A DNA stretch of 64,000 bases from Pseudoalteromonas sp. T1lg75 (GCF_002964705.1 NZ_PQCD01000005.1:62001-126000), one strand, 5' to 3'; positions 45,586-55,830 are shown, numbered from the stretch's first letter. The notes: generated from the sequence alone by a model not told the origin. Translations and numbers: made by a program.

Positions 45586-46218
45586 TTAGCGTCCTTCCTG
45601 CTCGATAAATATCTTACTGGCTTGCGTGCGATTACTGACCCCAAGTTTAGCGAAAATGGCAGAAATATGATTCTTGACCGTTTTCTCAGAGATGTTGAGT
45701 GTGGATGCAATTTGCTTATTGGCATCGCCATTGGCCATGAGGTGCAGGACCTTGAATTGCGAAGGGGTCAGGCTTGCCAGTAACTCATAATGCCGTTGCT
45801 GTGCGCTGGGTAAGGGAGTGACGCCGACAGCTGTCGGGAATTGATATTCACCGGCAAAGATGCGCGTAAGGCTGCTAACTAGCTCGTTAATATCCACCGA
45901 TTTCGATAAAAACTCTGACGCGCCGGCTTGCAAGCATTCCTGGCGAGTATCCTGACTATCATGGGCACTGAGAACGACAATGGGCAGCTCTGGATAGGTT
46001 TGCCGCAGGGAATAGATGCCACTGGCACCGGTCGCTCCTGGCATGTTTAAGTCCATGATCAGCAAGTCCAGTTCGCCATCATCTTCTTGTAGCTTTGAAA
46101 ACAGAGCCAGGTAGCTATCGGCGTGCTCGATATAGGTATTTTCCAATCGGTTTAAGAGCGCACCTTTTAGGCCGGCTAAAAAAAGCGGATGATCATCGGC
46201 GATGAGGATCTTATTCAT
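45586..46218 (-). CDS. NarL/LuxR-type response regulator
   Basis: 210 residues from ATG 46218 (an in-frame ATG at 46230 is also possible). Receiver domain with D8/D9, phospho-acceptor D56 (LLIMDLNMPG) and S/K positions (VLSAHDS, FLSKSVD). LuxR helix-turn-helix at the C-terminus (LTPSQFKVLHLMANGDANKQIASTLNISEKTVKNHISAIFAKLGVSNRTQA). The gene overlaps the end of the hybrid kinase gene, so they are a cognate pair. Probable targets are the exoprotein genes immediately upstream in the same direction, which is inference. Confidence 0.93.
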   Translation of the reverse strand: MNKILIADDHPLFLAGLKGALLNRLENTYIEHADSYLALFSKLQEDDGELDLLIMDLNMPGATGASGIYSLRQTYPELPIVVLSAHDSQDTRQECLQAGASEFLSKSVDINELVSSLTRIFAGEYQFPTAVGVTPLPSAQQRHYELLASLTPSQFKVLHLMANGDANKQIASTLNISEKTVKNHISAIFAKLGVSNRTQASKIFIEQEGR

Positions 46219-49200
46219 TGTTCTGTGCATCTCCCAGCTGTTGGATAAGCCATGACAGGCGGCTGTATTTAATTGGTTTGTTTAAAAAGCGATAACCAAA
46301 GTTAAGTCTTATTTGCTCTCTTATGCGGATGTCTTCCGACATGATAATGATGCGGCTTTTATGCAGCGCAAAGCGCGCCGCTATCTGGCTTGCGACCTCT
46401 GTCCCCAAGGCCCCGTTATCAAGATGATAATCGCAAATAATCATTTCCGGCTTGGGCCCAGGGTAACACAGCGCTTGTCCAGCGCTTAAAAACACACTCG
46501 GTGCAAAGCCACGTTTTGTGACCATTGCGGCCACCTCATTGGCGTAGGTTGGCTCATCATCAATTATCAAAACGTTTCTGGTGACCGAGGGGGCTTGTTG
46601 TGTCGTTACTCGCTTAGTGCTTTTAGGCAGAGTGAGAGTGAAGGTACACCCCTGTGCGCTGGAGTCCAGCTCTATATCAAGCGCGAGTATCTGACAGATT
46701 TGCTGCACTATGGTCAGCCCCAGGCCGCTGCCCGCATAGCTTTCGGTGCCTCGGAAAAAACTGTTGAACACCTTGTCCTTAATCGCCTCGTTGATGCCTT
46801 TGCCCGAGTCTATGATAGCCAAGGTATAGGTCTGCTCCTGCGCCGCTAGTCGCAGCTCTATGTTGCCTTTTTCCGGGGTGTTTTTGATGGCGTTATCCAC
46901 GAGATTATTTATCACCCGTGCCAATAAAAAGGGATCGGTTTGCACCCAGGCCTCGGAATGCGCCGTGGTGAAGGTCAGTTGTTGTGACTTTTTTTGGGCA
47001 AGATGGGAAAAGCGACTCACACTCTCTGCAACCAGGGCGCATAGGTTTACTTCGCTTATTGTTGGCTTGACCATCTTAGCGTCAAATTTAGAGATGCTGA
47101 CGATAGAATCAACCAATTGATCTAATAGTGTAATCTCATTGATTATCGCATCGCTATTGGAGCTGTCCGCAGGCAAGGTATTGAGCAGTTTTAAGCGAAT
47201 GGCGTTCAAGGGGGCACGCAAATCATGGCTGGCGGAGGCAATAAAACGGGTCTTATCCAGGTTGGCCTTCACCGCAAGTTGTTGTTGTTCTTTATAAAGC
47301 TCTGTTTTCGCTGCTACTTCTTGCGCCAGCCGCTTGGCATACGACTCTTGCTCCTGATGCTTATGGCGAGAAAGCGCCAGCTCGGCATTTTTTAAACGCA
47401 ATTTAACCACAAAGCCCAGCGCAACCAGGGCGAAGGCGAGGCCGATATACAGGGCAATCATGGAGGGCAGCAGGTAAAACGGCGGTTTAACCTCAAAGCT
47501 TGATTGGATAAAGGCTTTTTCTACCGAGTCATAGCCGAGCACCTTGGCCTGGATGCGATACTTGCCGGGCTTGGGTTTGATCAAGGTGATATAGCGAGAG
47601 CGACTGGGCAGCCATTGCGATGCCTGCGAGTTTTGGCCAATTAATCGATAAAGTAATTGGCCGCTCTCATCATGGGGCAAGCTGGCACTCATGGAAAACT
47701 CGATTACACTCGGGTCGGTAATGCGGATCCCCTCGCTAAGCGGTGTCGATTGGCCGTCAATGGACAAATCGGTAAAGGTGATTGAGGTTGGCTTGCTGTG
47801 GTTACCTAAGCGCTCTGGGTCGACCAGCAGCAACTCTGAGTTATTGGCGAAATAGATAAACCGATCCAGGCGGCCACAAAAGTCGGTGATGGGAATAGCC
47901 CCTAATCCTTGCGCGCCAGTATAGCTGCGCAGCGTTTTATCTTGACTGTGATAGACGCTCACACCATGGCGAGAGCTTATCCATATCCGCTGCTGGCTGT
48001 CCTCAACCACGCAACTGGCAGAGGGAATGAACCCATCACTGGGAAGTGGCAAGCGCGTCAGACTGCTTGTCCCTGCCCTTGTATCCAGGGTAAAGACTCC
48101 TTCGTCTAAGGTGGTGATCCACAGCCGAGCTGAGGAGTCTAAAAACAGACTGGTCACGGCCTGAGCACCGTCGATGGTGTGCAACCGGACTGGCTGGTTT
48201 TGGGTCAGTTGCTCAAGCGCCAGTTCCATAACACCATGACGCTGACTGGAGATATAGAGCTTGCCATGGGCATAGGCCGTATCGATTACCGAGGCGAGCT
48301 CCAGGGGGAAGCTGCGCATTATTTGCAGCGCCGCATTATCAAATTGAGCCAGATGCAGGTATTTATCATCGACCACCACATAGATATCGGCGTCTTTAAG
48401 ATAGGCTAGATAGGTGATGGGCGCTTGTGGATCCGGGCGCCCATGAATGGGGTGCGAGGTATAGTCTAAGCCATTAAACAGGGCAAGATCATGGAAGTTT
48501 TTCACCGCGGTGGTGTGATCACTGATAAAACGCAGGTTTGCGGTGTCGAGTCTATGGGGCAAGGTCTGCCAGCCCTGCGCTGGAGAAAATCTGTGTTGTT
48601 GGCTTTGGGTTAGGATGACTAATTCATCCTTATCGATAAATTGCGTGAGGATGGGCCCTTTAAAATCAGGTGCTTGCTCGCTCAGTGCATGAAATTCATA
48701 GGCCGTAGGAGAGACATGATAAAAGCCGCTGTTGGTGCCGATAAACAGCTCGTTGTTGTCGCCGATGTCGGCAGCCAGTGCCATTTCCGAGTTGCGGTAG
48801 CTGTTATTAAGGCTGGTGGGTAAGACCACCTGATTGGGTATGGCCCGGTATCGGTCGATAATGACCACGCCACGTTTAGTGACCGCATACACTTGTTCCT
48901 CCCTAACCTGCAGATTCGAAATCATATTCGAGGGCAGGGTATTATTTTGTACGCGCAGATGCTTTTTAAGGCGGTTTTGCTGGTCGTAGACAAACAGGCC
49001 CTTGTTGAAAATACTGAGCCACACATGTTGATTGCTGAAGTCGACCCAAATGGCGCGAATATCTTCTTTGCCACGGGCCAGGTTCTCTAAATTGAACAGC
49101 CGGTGTTTGTCCGTTTGCCAGTTATAAAGCACCAGACCGCTCGATGTCATAAGCAAAATATGGGCTTGGTCATAGTGCGCAAATGAGTTTACCTGCGCGC

Positions 49201-49696
49201 CTTGGTAAAGCGCGCTGGAAATAATCGTCAGTTCATAAGTGCGTAGGTTTATTTCGAGCAGTTGCCGATTGGCCACGGCATAGGCCTTGGTCTCGCTAAC
49301 AAAAATCATGTTAGTGACACGCTGCAGTAGTTTGTTGGGATCCGGAAAGGGGTGTGCCCGGAGGCTTTTGGGTTCAATTAACTCGATCCCCCCCAGGCCC
49401 AGCACCCAGATGAAGTCATCGCGGGCATGAATTTGGGTAATGGGATTAAAGCGAATGCCCTTGTCTTTTTGGGCGCTTTTTTTGAGTTGGATTACACCGA
49501 GCCCGTCGACTATGCTCACCCCGCCGGGGGTGGCCAGCCAAAGTCGGCCAAATGCATCTCTTTCGATGTCGTAAACACTGTTATGCGTCAGCCCCTTGGT
49601 GGTATCCCAGCGCGTGGCATATGGAGCCAGGTGTTCGATAGCCTGAACACTGCTTAGCCAAAACAGGCATTGTAGGATGAGTAAGCGAGACAGCAT
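46211..49696 (-). CDS. Hybrid histidine kinase with periplasmic beta-propeller sensor
   Basis: 1161 residues from ATG 49696 (a TTG two codons earlier, 49702, is the alternative). Signal peptide (about 1-19), two-component-type propeller repeats (about 25-630; blades such as THNSVYDIERDAFGRLWLATPGGVSIVDG and VTSLFLDSSARLWITTLDEGVFTLD), Y_Y_Y domain (about 640-730), one transmembrane helix (about 735-755), coiled coil, HisKA with H824 (SASHDLRAPLNAI), HATPase (N-box VINNLVDNAIKNTPE, G boxes DSGKGI and GSGLGLTIV), and a C-terminal receiver with D1089 (MIICDYHLDNG). The family often senses polysaccharide or peptide breakdown products. Its Shine-Dalgarno sequence lies inside a perfect hairpin. Confidence 0.94.
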   Translation of the reverse strand: MLSRLLILQCLFWLSSVQAIEHLAPYATRWDTTKGLTHNSVYDIERDAFGRLWLATPGGVSIVDGLGVIQLKKSAQKDKGIRFNPITQIHARDDFIWVLGLGGIELIEPKSLRAHPFPDPNKLLQRVTNMIFVSETKAYAVANRQLLEINLRTYELTIISSALYQGAQVNSFAHYDQAHILLMTSSGLVLYNWQTDKHRLFNLENLARGKEDIRAIWVDFSNQHVWLSIFNKGLFVYDQQNRLKKHLRVQNNTLPSNMISNLQVREEQVYAVTKRGVVIIDRYRAIPNQVVLPTSLNNSYRNSEMALAADIGDNNELFIGTNSGFYHVSPTAYEFHALSEQAPDFKGPILTQFIDKDELVILTQSQQHRFSPAQGWQTLPHRLDTANLRFISDHTTAVKNFHDLALFNGLDYTSHPIHGRPDPQAPITYLAYLKDADIYVVVDDKYLHLAQFDNAALQIMRSFPLELASVIDTAYAHGKLYISSQRHGVMELALEQLTQNQPVRLHTIDGAQAVTSLFLDSSARLWITTLDEGVFTLDTRAGTSSLTRLPLPSDGFIPSASCVVEDSQQRIWISSRHGVSVYHSQDKTLRSYTGAQGLGAIPITDFCGRLDRFIYFANNSELLLVDPERLGNHSKPTSITFTDLSIDGQSTPLSEGIRITDPSVIEFSMSASLPHDESGQLLYRLIGQNSQASQWLPSRSRYITLIKPKPGKYRIQAKVLGYDSVEKAFIQSSFEVKPPFYLLPSMIALYIGLAFALVALGFVVKLRLKNAELALSRHKHQEQESYAKRLAQEVAAKTELYKEQQQLAVKANLDKTRFIASASHDLRAPLNAIRLKLLNTLPADSSNSDAIINEITLLDQLVDSIVSISKFDAKMVKPTISEVNLCALVAESVSRFSHLAQKKSQQLTFTTAHSEAWVQTDPFLLARVINNLVDNAIKNTPEKGNIELRLAAQEQTYTLAIIDSGKGINEAIKDKVFNSFFRGTESYAGSGLGLTIVQQICQILALDIELDSSAQGCTFTLTLPKSTKRVTTQQAPSVTRNVLIIDDEPTYANEVAAMVTKRGFAPSVFLSAGQALCYPGPKPEMIICDYHLDNGALGTEVASQIAARFALHKSRIIIMSEDIRIREQIRLNFGYRFLNKPIKYSRLSWLIQQLGDAQNNE

Positions 49697-49704
49697 AAGC
49701 AAAT

Positions 49705-49725
49705 GAGCTCCCCATTGGGGAGCTC
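49705..49725 (-). promoter_or_regulatory. Perfect hairpin covering the ribosome-binding site of the hybrid kinase
   Basis: GAGCTCCCC-ATT-GGGGAGCTC is a perfect 9-bp stem in the gap between the subtilisin gene and the kinase gene. On the messenger, the GGGGAG Shine-Dalgarno sequence is the 3' arm. No T run follows, so control of translation or processing is more likely than termination. Confidence 0.6.
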
Positions 49726-49734
49726 CGAATGTGT

Positions 49735-52700
49735 TTATAGCAACTTTCGTCTAACTATGGCTGGCGCCAAGAGAATTAGCAACCAAAAGAGACTACCGGA
49801 TGAGGAGTTGTTTTCGACCTCAACATTGACCCTGGCCGTCGTCGCGAATTCGCCATCGCTGACGGTGACTTCAAACACCAAAGTGGTATCTCGCTCTACG
49901 TCCGGTGTTTCAAGCGTAAGTTGGGCACCCGAAGTATTCGCTGCCATCGCTGCAGGTCCTTGTAATTGTTGCCAAACAATTTCAAGTTGGTCCCCATCTG
50001 GGTCGCTGCTGGCGGTCGCATCCAGGGTGAAGCTTTGTCCTTCTTTAACGCTTAGCGTCGAGTTAGATACGGTCGCTACCGGCGCATGGTTAGGGTTTTG
50101 CTGCACCAAGTTACCAGAGAGCTTGTCGCCTTTAGAGTTGCTCAAGGTAAACGTATGAACGAACTCTCCCTCAAGAGGCTGTGCCAGGACGGGGCTCAGG
50201 ATCAGCGCCAGTGGCTCAGTTGTATTTGCCGGCTGTGTGGCGTTGACTAATAGGGTGTTACCCTCAACACGTACATGTTCGCTTTCTGAACTGGCAATAA
50301 AGCCTGGCGCCAGGGCGATATTGGCGGTGTAACTTACGTCTTCATCAAGGGGGTTAGGTGCGAGTGTGAGCGTCAGCTCTGTTGGCACACCCGTACTGAT
50401 GTCTGTATTGGCCGCGGTTAAGGTCATGGCACTTGAAAGTTGGTTAACAATCACGCTGGTCGTGCCGTGAGATACCGACATGCCCGTGTATTGGTCTTGT
50501 TCGAACACTTCGATGCTGCCGTAATAATTGGTGTTAGCGTCGAGTTGTTTGTCCCACAAGATGGTGAAGGGCATCTTTTCAAAGGCACTGCTATTGGTTG
50601 CCGGTAAGACATTCATCGACACCCAGTTTTCCGGTGTGCTGCGCACTACGTCGATGGCGATAAGGTCTTCTTCGGCACCCGAGCCTTCATAGTTCCATGC
50701 CATTACCCAGTATTGGCCTGGGGCATCGCCGCTTAGGGTACACTGCTCACCCACATTGCGTGTGCTTGCGGCCACACAGACGCGTTCCACCGCTTGTGGT
50801 AGACCATCACCATTGGTGTCTAAGCCAACAAACAGGTCGGCATCCGTTGCTTGCGAGCGACCAATAATAATGTCCAGCGGCGCACCCTCAGCAACATCTA
50901 ACATGAAAAACGCGGCGCCCTTGTCGAAGCTGTCGAACGGCGTGTTGTTATCATCCGCTGAAATTTTCAGCTCAGTCGTTTGCCCCTTGATAAGTGGGCT
51001 ATGGGTGATAAAGATTTGCTCGGGGCGACGGAAAGCATAGTCTTTGATATCGAACCCGGCGTTTTGCCAGTAATATTCTTGCGACACCGTACTTGGCACA
51101 TGTGCGACCAAGGGTTTAATGCGCAAAGGCAAGGTTAACGAGGGCTGTGTAACAACATCCGAGGTTATCTGCACATTGCCATCGATCCATTCGTCAGCGG
51201 CCCATTCACTGAATGTGGCGGCAATTGTCACCGTCACTTGCTCGCCGGCACTCAAGGTGACTTCGGCTGGGGTAAAGGTCATCTCGCTGATGTAGTAGTT
51301 GTAACCCTTTTGACTAAAGCGATAGGTGCCCGCTTGAGTCGCGGTGAAGGTTCGCTCCCAGGTACAGGTACCGGGACAGTTGCTGTCGATTAGATAAGGG
51401 ACGTTAAGTGCCTTCACATCGCCTTGCAGAGCCGGATTGGCCGCCATGAACTCTTCGGTGCTGACCGCCATGATTAAGCCTGCGTTGGCTGCTTTATCGA
51501 CGCGGATCATACCGGCACCGCGATCCCAGAGGTCTGCGGATTGACCATCCTCGGCGCGGGTCATTTGACTGTTTGCCGTCATCATCAAGGCAGACTGTAT
51601 CTGCGCGGGTGTCCAACTCGGGTTGATTTGTCTGAGAAGGGCGGCAGCGCCAGCAACATGAGGCGAAGCCATCGACGTCCCTGACAAGAAGTTGTAGTCG
51701 CTGGGCGTCGGGTTTGCGTTGAACGGCTGTTCGTCGGCGTAGGCGCCGTAAATATCGGTTCCCGGAGCGGCCAGATGTGGCGAGAGCAACTCAGGAAGAA
51801 AGCTGGTAGGTCCGCGAGAAGAGCTGATATTGACGATGTTGCCCTGGTCGCTTTTTCTCGTAGCAGCACCGGCATTGATGCTGATCACGGGCGCTGACTC
51901 GGAGCGAGCCCAGGCCAGTAATTCTTCACCCTGAGACTGGGTAATTTGCATCCCTGCGATAGGGTATGGAATTGAATATTGCTCTGTGTTGCTGCCGTCG
52001 ACGTTACGGATCACCACGCCCACACCACCGAGTTGAGCAATACGATCAACTTTGTCATAAAGGCTGATGCCACCGCGATCGCAGAGCACAATTTTGCCTT
52101 CTAGTTCGGGGTAGTCGCGCCAGGTAAAGAAATTACACTCCTTGCGAAAGCTATCAACATCACCGGCATACACCAGCTCGGCACTCACGGCTTCGCTAAA
52201 GCCACCCAGGCCTTTGATATCGGTGAAAGACACGGTTACACCGGGACCCGCACTCAGGGTTTTTTCCACAACTCGGTCATGACTGGCATTGGCAACCTGC
52301 GTTGTCCATGGCGCCAGGTGACCGACTGTGTTGCTTCCCGGACCTGAGTTACCAGCGGATAAAGAAACAAAAACACCCGCCTCGGCTGCCGATAGAAACG
52401 CCAGGTCTAACGCCGAGTTCCAAGGTTGAGGACCTTCAACGCTGGGGCCAATAGACATGTTGATAACGTCGACGCCCGCATTAATGGCATCTTCCACCGC
52501 TTTCACCATGGCGCCCATGTCACACCCGGAAACAGGTAAACAGACTTGGAATGAGACAATATTGGCGTGTGGAGCGACCCCGGATATCTGTGCGAAGTTG
52601 GTGCCCGCAAGGGGAGTGCCATCACTTTCTGGCGTGTTGCCTGGTTTGTGAACCGGCACATTGGTAAGCACATTTCCCGCTGCGGTAGAGGCAACGTGGC

Positions 52701-53469
52701 TACCATGGCCATTGTAGTCTTCGCCCACATGAGGGCGAACGTCACCAAAGCTATCTGTGATGCTGGCGTAGCTGAACACCCCGATCAACTTGTCGTTACA
52801 AAGACTTTTATTTTCTACACAGTCACCAAGGTAGTTGCCGCTGCCCAGCGGGTTGGTGTGTGTATAACCGTCACCGCCGGTGGCCTGGAATGAAGGGTGG
52901 TCGGTGTTTACGCCCGAGTCGATAATACCGACAACCACGCCCTCGCCCTTGGCGCCGATGGCCTGCATCGTTTCACCATTCCAAATAGGCTTGGCACCAA
53001 TAAATTCCGGGCCTACATCGGTTTGCATTTCATAGCTGATTTGGCGTTCTACCTTCAACCCGTTCGGTAGGCTGAGCAGCTTTTCGGCCTGCTTCTCGGT
53101 CAGCTCCATAGACACGCCATTAAAGACGGTGTCGTAGCTGTAAAGGATCTCTTTCTTTTCACCCAACAGGCTTTGCGCCTCTTGATGAAAGGCCTGCTGC
53201 TGGCTTTTTACCTGCGCTTTAAATTGTTGAGCAAACTGAGTCTGAGTATCGAGCTTGCCTTTAAACGAAGGTTCACTCTGAGCCGCAAATGCCAGGGGCT
53301 GTCCACGTAAGTGCACAAAATAACGATTGGTTGCGCCCTCGTGGTCCTTGTTTAGGACCGTGTTGACCTTATCTTCAAAAGAAAAGGGTTTGCTGAATAG
53401 GGCCTGTGGGCCTGATGCACTGGCCATGCAGCTCATAGCCATGCTGATGGCGATTAATGACTTCTTCAT
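49735..53469 (-). CDS. Secreted subtilisin-like serine protease with GlyGly-CTERM tail
   Basis: 1244 residues from ATG 53469 (AAGAGA 6 bases upstream; a GTG at 53484 is the alternative start). Signal peptide (about 1-19), inhibitor I9 propeptide (about 45-130), and S8 catalytic domain with D184 (VVGIIDSGVNTDHPSF), H255 (YNGHGSHVA) and S599 (LSGTSMASPHVAG). A PA domain is inserted at about 410-525 (GKIVLCDRGGISLYDKVDRIAQLGGVGVVIRN). Beta-sandwich domains follow to about 1220, and the tail SGSLFWLLILLAPAIVRRKLL is a GlyGly-CTERM-type sorting signal. Type II secretion and rhombosortase processing are expected. The next gene upstream has the same kind of tail. Confidence 0.93.
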   Translation of the reverse strand: MKKSLIAISMAMSCMASASGPQALFSKPFSFEDKVNTVLNKDHEGATNRYFVHLRGQPLAFAAQSEPSFKGKLDTQTQFAQQFKAQVKSQQQAFHQEAQSLLGEKKEILYSYDTVFNGVSMELTEKQAEKLLSLPNGLKVERQISYEMQTDVGPEFIGAKPIWNGETMQAIGAKGEGVVVGIIDSGVNTDHPSFQATGGDGYTHTNPLGSGNYLGDCVENKSLCNDKLIGVFSYASITDSFGDVRPHVGEDYNGHGSHVASTAAGNVLTNVPVHKPGNTPESDGTPLAGTNFAQISGVAPHANIVSFQVCLPVSGCDMGAMVKAVEDAINAGVDVINMSIGPSVEGPQPWNSALDLAFLSAAEAGVFVSLSAGNSGPGSNTVGHLAPWTTQVANASHDRVVEKTLSAGPGVTVSFTDIKGLGGFSEAVSAELVYAGDVDSFRKECNFFTWRDYPELEGKIVLCDRGGISLYDKVDRIAQLGGVGVVIRNVDGSNTEQYSIPYPIAGMQITQSQGEELLAWARSESAPVISINAGAATRKSDQGNIVNISSSRGPTSFLPELLSPHLAAPGTDIYGAYADEQPFNANPTPSDYNFLSGTSMASPHVAGAAALLRQINPSWTPAQIQSALMMTANSQMTRAEDGQSADLWDRGAGMIRVDKAANAGLIMAVSTEEFMAANPALQGDVKALNVPYLIDSNCPGTCTWERTFTATQAGTYRFSQKGYNYYISEMTFTPAEVTLSAGEQVTVTIAATFSEWAADEWIDGNVQITSDVVTQPSLTLPLRIKPLVAHVPSTVSQEYYWQNAGFDIKDYAFRRPEQIFITHSPLIKGQTTELKISADDNNTPFDSFDKGAAFFMLDVAEGAPLDIIIGRSQATDADLFVGLDTNGDGLPQAVERVCVAASTRNVGEQCTLSGDAPGQYWVMAWNYEGSGAEEDLIAIDVVRSTPENWVSMNVLPATNSSAFEKMPFTILWDKQLDANTNYYGSIEVFEQDQYTGMSVSHGTTSVIVNQLSSAMTLTAANTDISTGVPTELTLTLAPNPLDEDVSYTANIALAPGFIASSESEHVRVEGNTLLVNATQPANTTEPLALILSPVLAQPLEGEFVHTFTLSNSKGDKLSGNLVQQNPNHAPVATVSNSTLSVKEGQSFTLDATASSDPDGDQLEIVWQQLQGPAAMAANTSGAQLTLETPDVERDTTLVFEVTVSDGEFATTARVNVEVENNSSSGSLFWLLILLAPAIVRRKLL

Positions 53470-53487
53470 AATAATTCTCTTCACTTG

Positions 53488-55830
53488 TTACTTGGCGTGG
53501 CGTGGACGACGGAATAAGCAGGCACCGAATAGAGCCAGCAGGCTCATGCCAAAGGAGCCACCCGATTTGTTGTTGGTTACATTGACGTCCACCTGGTGGG
53601 TCGCAGATTCACCATGGGCATCGGTGACGGTCACCGCCAAGGTGGCTACCTCGTCGCTATCAACAAAAGGAGCACTGCCCTGAGTGGTAAGCGACTGGTT
53701 GTTGCTGAGCGTGATGCTTGGGCCGCTAACTTGCTGCCATTCAATGTTAACTGGGCCTTTAGCGCCGCTGAGCGCCAGATCTATGTTGAAGTGGTTGCCT
53801 TCTTCCACATTCACGCTGCGGGTACCAGATAAGCTGGGCTGTTTATCGTTCTCGATAATCAGGGTGATGTTTTTGGTGGTGACCGTATCGCCGTCGTCGA
53901 CGACCAAGGCGAAGGTCAGACTGGTTTCTTCTTTAACCACCGGGCTGGTGAATTTAAGCTCCATCGCCGCCGGATCAAAATCGACCTCGGGACCGCTGGT
54001 TTGCAACCATTCGATATCCAAAGACGCATTGTCGGGATCGGTTACTTCCGCAGACACCACTACCATTTCATCTTCGCCGGCCTGAACCTGCTCCGGGAGC
54101 GCGATAGTTGGCGCATCATTGATTGCGGCAATGTTGAGTGTGTAGGTCATGCTGGTTGAACGGCTGCTGTCGTTTTTATCGGCAAGCGTGACCACAAACG
54201 GCAGTTGCCCTGAAAATTCCGGGGCGGGGGTGATGCTCAGATTAAGCGTATTTGCGCTCACTTGTGCACTGAACTGGGTGTCGTCTTCTGTGTTTACGCT
54301 GGCAACCGTGACGCTATATTCGCTTTGAAGCTCGTCCACAAAGGGGATGCTAAACGCAAACGCTTCATCTTCATTGGTGTGCAGCGGGGTTTCGGGCCAT
54401 GCCAAACGCAGACCTGATTCAGTGCCAACCTCGCCGTCCTGGCGAATACTTTGTACTTGCACCGGGGCGTCGCTCGCGAACGAAACACGCAGGCTGGCAA
54501 TGGTTTCGCCAAAGGGAGAATGGGCAATACTGTGACCATTGATCACACCCTGGACATCGGCAATGACTTGATTATTGAACACCTGGCCATCTTGGCTAAA
54601 GTCAACGCGGTAGAGGTTTTCGGTTTGCGAGGTGTAGTCTTCCGATTTGGAGTAAACCCAGGAAAAAGTATCGTTATAGCGACTCAAATAACCTGCTGAA
54701 TAATAACCAGAATCTTGCTCGTCGCCATACAGGATAGGCGCTAACGACACCGGCTCGGAACCAAGAGTAAGGGTACCATCATGACCCACATGTTGCATAA
54801 ACAGACCATAGTTACCGAAGTTGGTGCGCGAAAGCTGTGCCGCCCAGGTCACCACATAGCCCTCATCGGTGGCAACAATGGATGGGTGCGCGACAGTATC
54901 GAATAAAAAGTCATCACCATGAGACAAACGCAAACCCGAGTTGGGGAACTGCAATTTGCCGTCGGCATCGATATGTTGATAGAGAATGTTACTGTTAAAT
55001 TCCGTTGGGTGAGACCAGGCCAGGGTGACACCGCCCATGCCATCTGCGACTAATGAGGCTGCGCCAAAAGAGCGGGGGGGCAGTTTGATATCACCAAACA
55101 TAATGGGCTGTGGCGACTCTCCCCACAGCGGCTTACCATCAAAATCATATTTTTGGATAAACAGAGAGTTGGCGCCATCGCTCTCGCGGACTCCGGTGAA
55201 TAAAACAACAAGGCCATCTTTTACCGGCGTAAATGAGGAGAAGCGTGTTGAGCCCATTTGCTCCGCCGTGCTCCAAAGCTCGTTGCCTTGCTTGTCGAGC
55301 ATGCCAACCGCCACTTTGGCTGAACGAGACATGGTGTCGTAATCAAGTGCATAGAAGAGCTTGTCACCAGCGCTTGTGAGGTGCACAGGTAAAGTGCGTC
55401 CTGCATCTTCGGGAGCGGGTATGAATGGTGTCTCCCAGCCCGGCGTGCCATCCGCATTGGTTTTAAAAATCATGGTGCCATAGGGGTACACCTTTAAATC
55501 TTCAATGCCAGTGTAGATAGCCCCTTCGTCATCTAACATCATTGACCAGGTCAGGATGAATGACTGTTGGCGCTCATAGAGGGTTTTTGCTCCCTGCTCC
55601 CAGGCGAAATCGCCGTTGCGGTCCAGCTTATTGATTAGAAAATCGTAGCCGGTTGTTGGATCGGAGTAACCAATAACGATATTACCCTGATGATCAACCA
55701 GTGTTTGGTGTGATGCGGCACCTTCAGTGGCTGTCACAAAAGAGGAAGTATCACTCCCCCATTTTGCTAACACTGGTGGTGTCATGCTCATGCTAACAGC
55801 GAGCGCTGTTGCCGATAGAAGAAACCTCAT
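53488..55830 (-). CDS. Large exoprotein with Ig-like repeats and GlyGly-CTERM tail
   Basis: 780 residues. Signal peptide (about 1-22, SMTPPVLA), an N-terminal half of short propeller-like repeats (DHQGNIVIGYSDPTTGYDF, DDEGAIYTGIEDLKVYPYGTMIF, DKQGNELW) and a C-terminal half of cadherin/PKD-like repeats with Asp-rich loops that probably bind Ca2+ (AINDAPTIALPEQVQAGEDEMVVVSAEVTDPDN). The tail SGGSFGMSLLALFGACLFRRP is a clear GlyGly-CTERM signal. No catalytic motif is seen. It is in the same direction as, and just upstream of, the protease. A binding or adhesion role at the cell surface is plausible. Confidence 0.85.
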   Translation of the reverse strand: MRFLLSATALAVSMSMTPPVLAKWGSDTSSFVTATEGAASHQTLVDHQGNIVIGYSDPTTGYDFLINKLDRNGDFAWEQGAKTLYERQQSFILTWSMMLDDEGAIYTGIEDLKVYPYGTMIFKTNADGTPGWETPFIPAPEDAGRTLPVHLTSAGDKLFYALDYDTMSRSAKVAVGMLDKQGNELWSTAEQMGSTRFSSFTPVKDGLVVLFTGVRESDGANSLFIQKYDFDGKPLWGESPQPIMFGDIKLPPRSFGAASLVADGMGGVTLAWSHPTEFNSNILYQHIDADGKLQFPNSGLRLSHGDDFLFDTVAHPSIVATDEGYVVTWAAQLSRTNFGNYGLFMQHVGHDGTLTLGSEPVSLAPILYGDEQDSGYYSAGYLSRYNDTFSWVYSKSEDYTSQTENLYRVDFSQDGQVFNNQVIADVQGVINGHSIAHSPFGETIASLRVSFASDAPVQVQSIRQDGEVGTESGLRLAWPETPLHTNEDEAFAFSIPFVDELQSEYSVTVASVNTEDDTQFSAQVSANTLNLSITPAPEFSGQLPFVVTLADKNDSSRSTSMTYTLNIAAINDAPTIALPEQVQAGEDEMVVVSAEVTDPDNASLDIEWLQTSGPEVDFDPAAMELKFTSPVVKEETSLTFALVVDDGDTVTTKNITLIIENDKQPSLSGTRSVNVEEGNHFNIDLALSGAKGPVNIEWQQVSGPSITLSNNQSLTTQGSAPFVDSDEVATLAVTVTDAHGESATHQVDVNVTNNKSGGSFGMSLLALFGACLFRRPRHAK

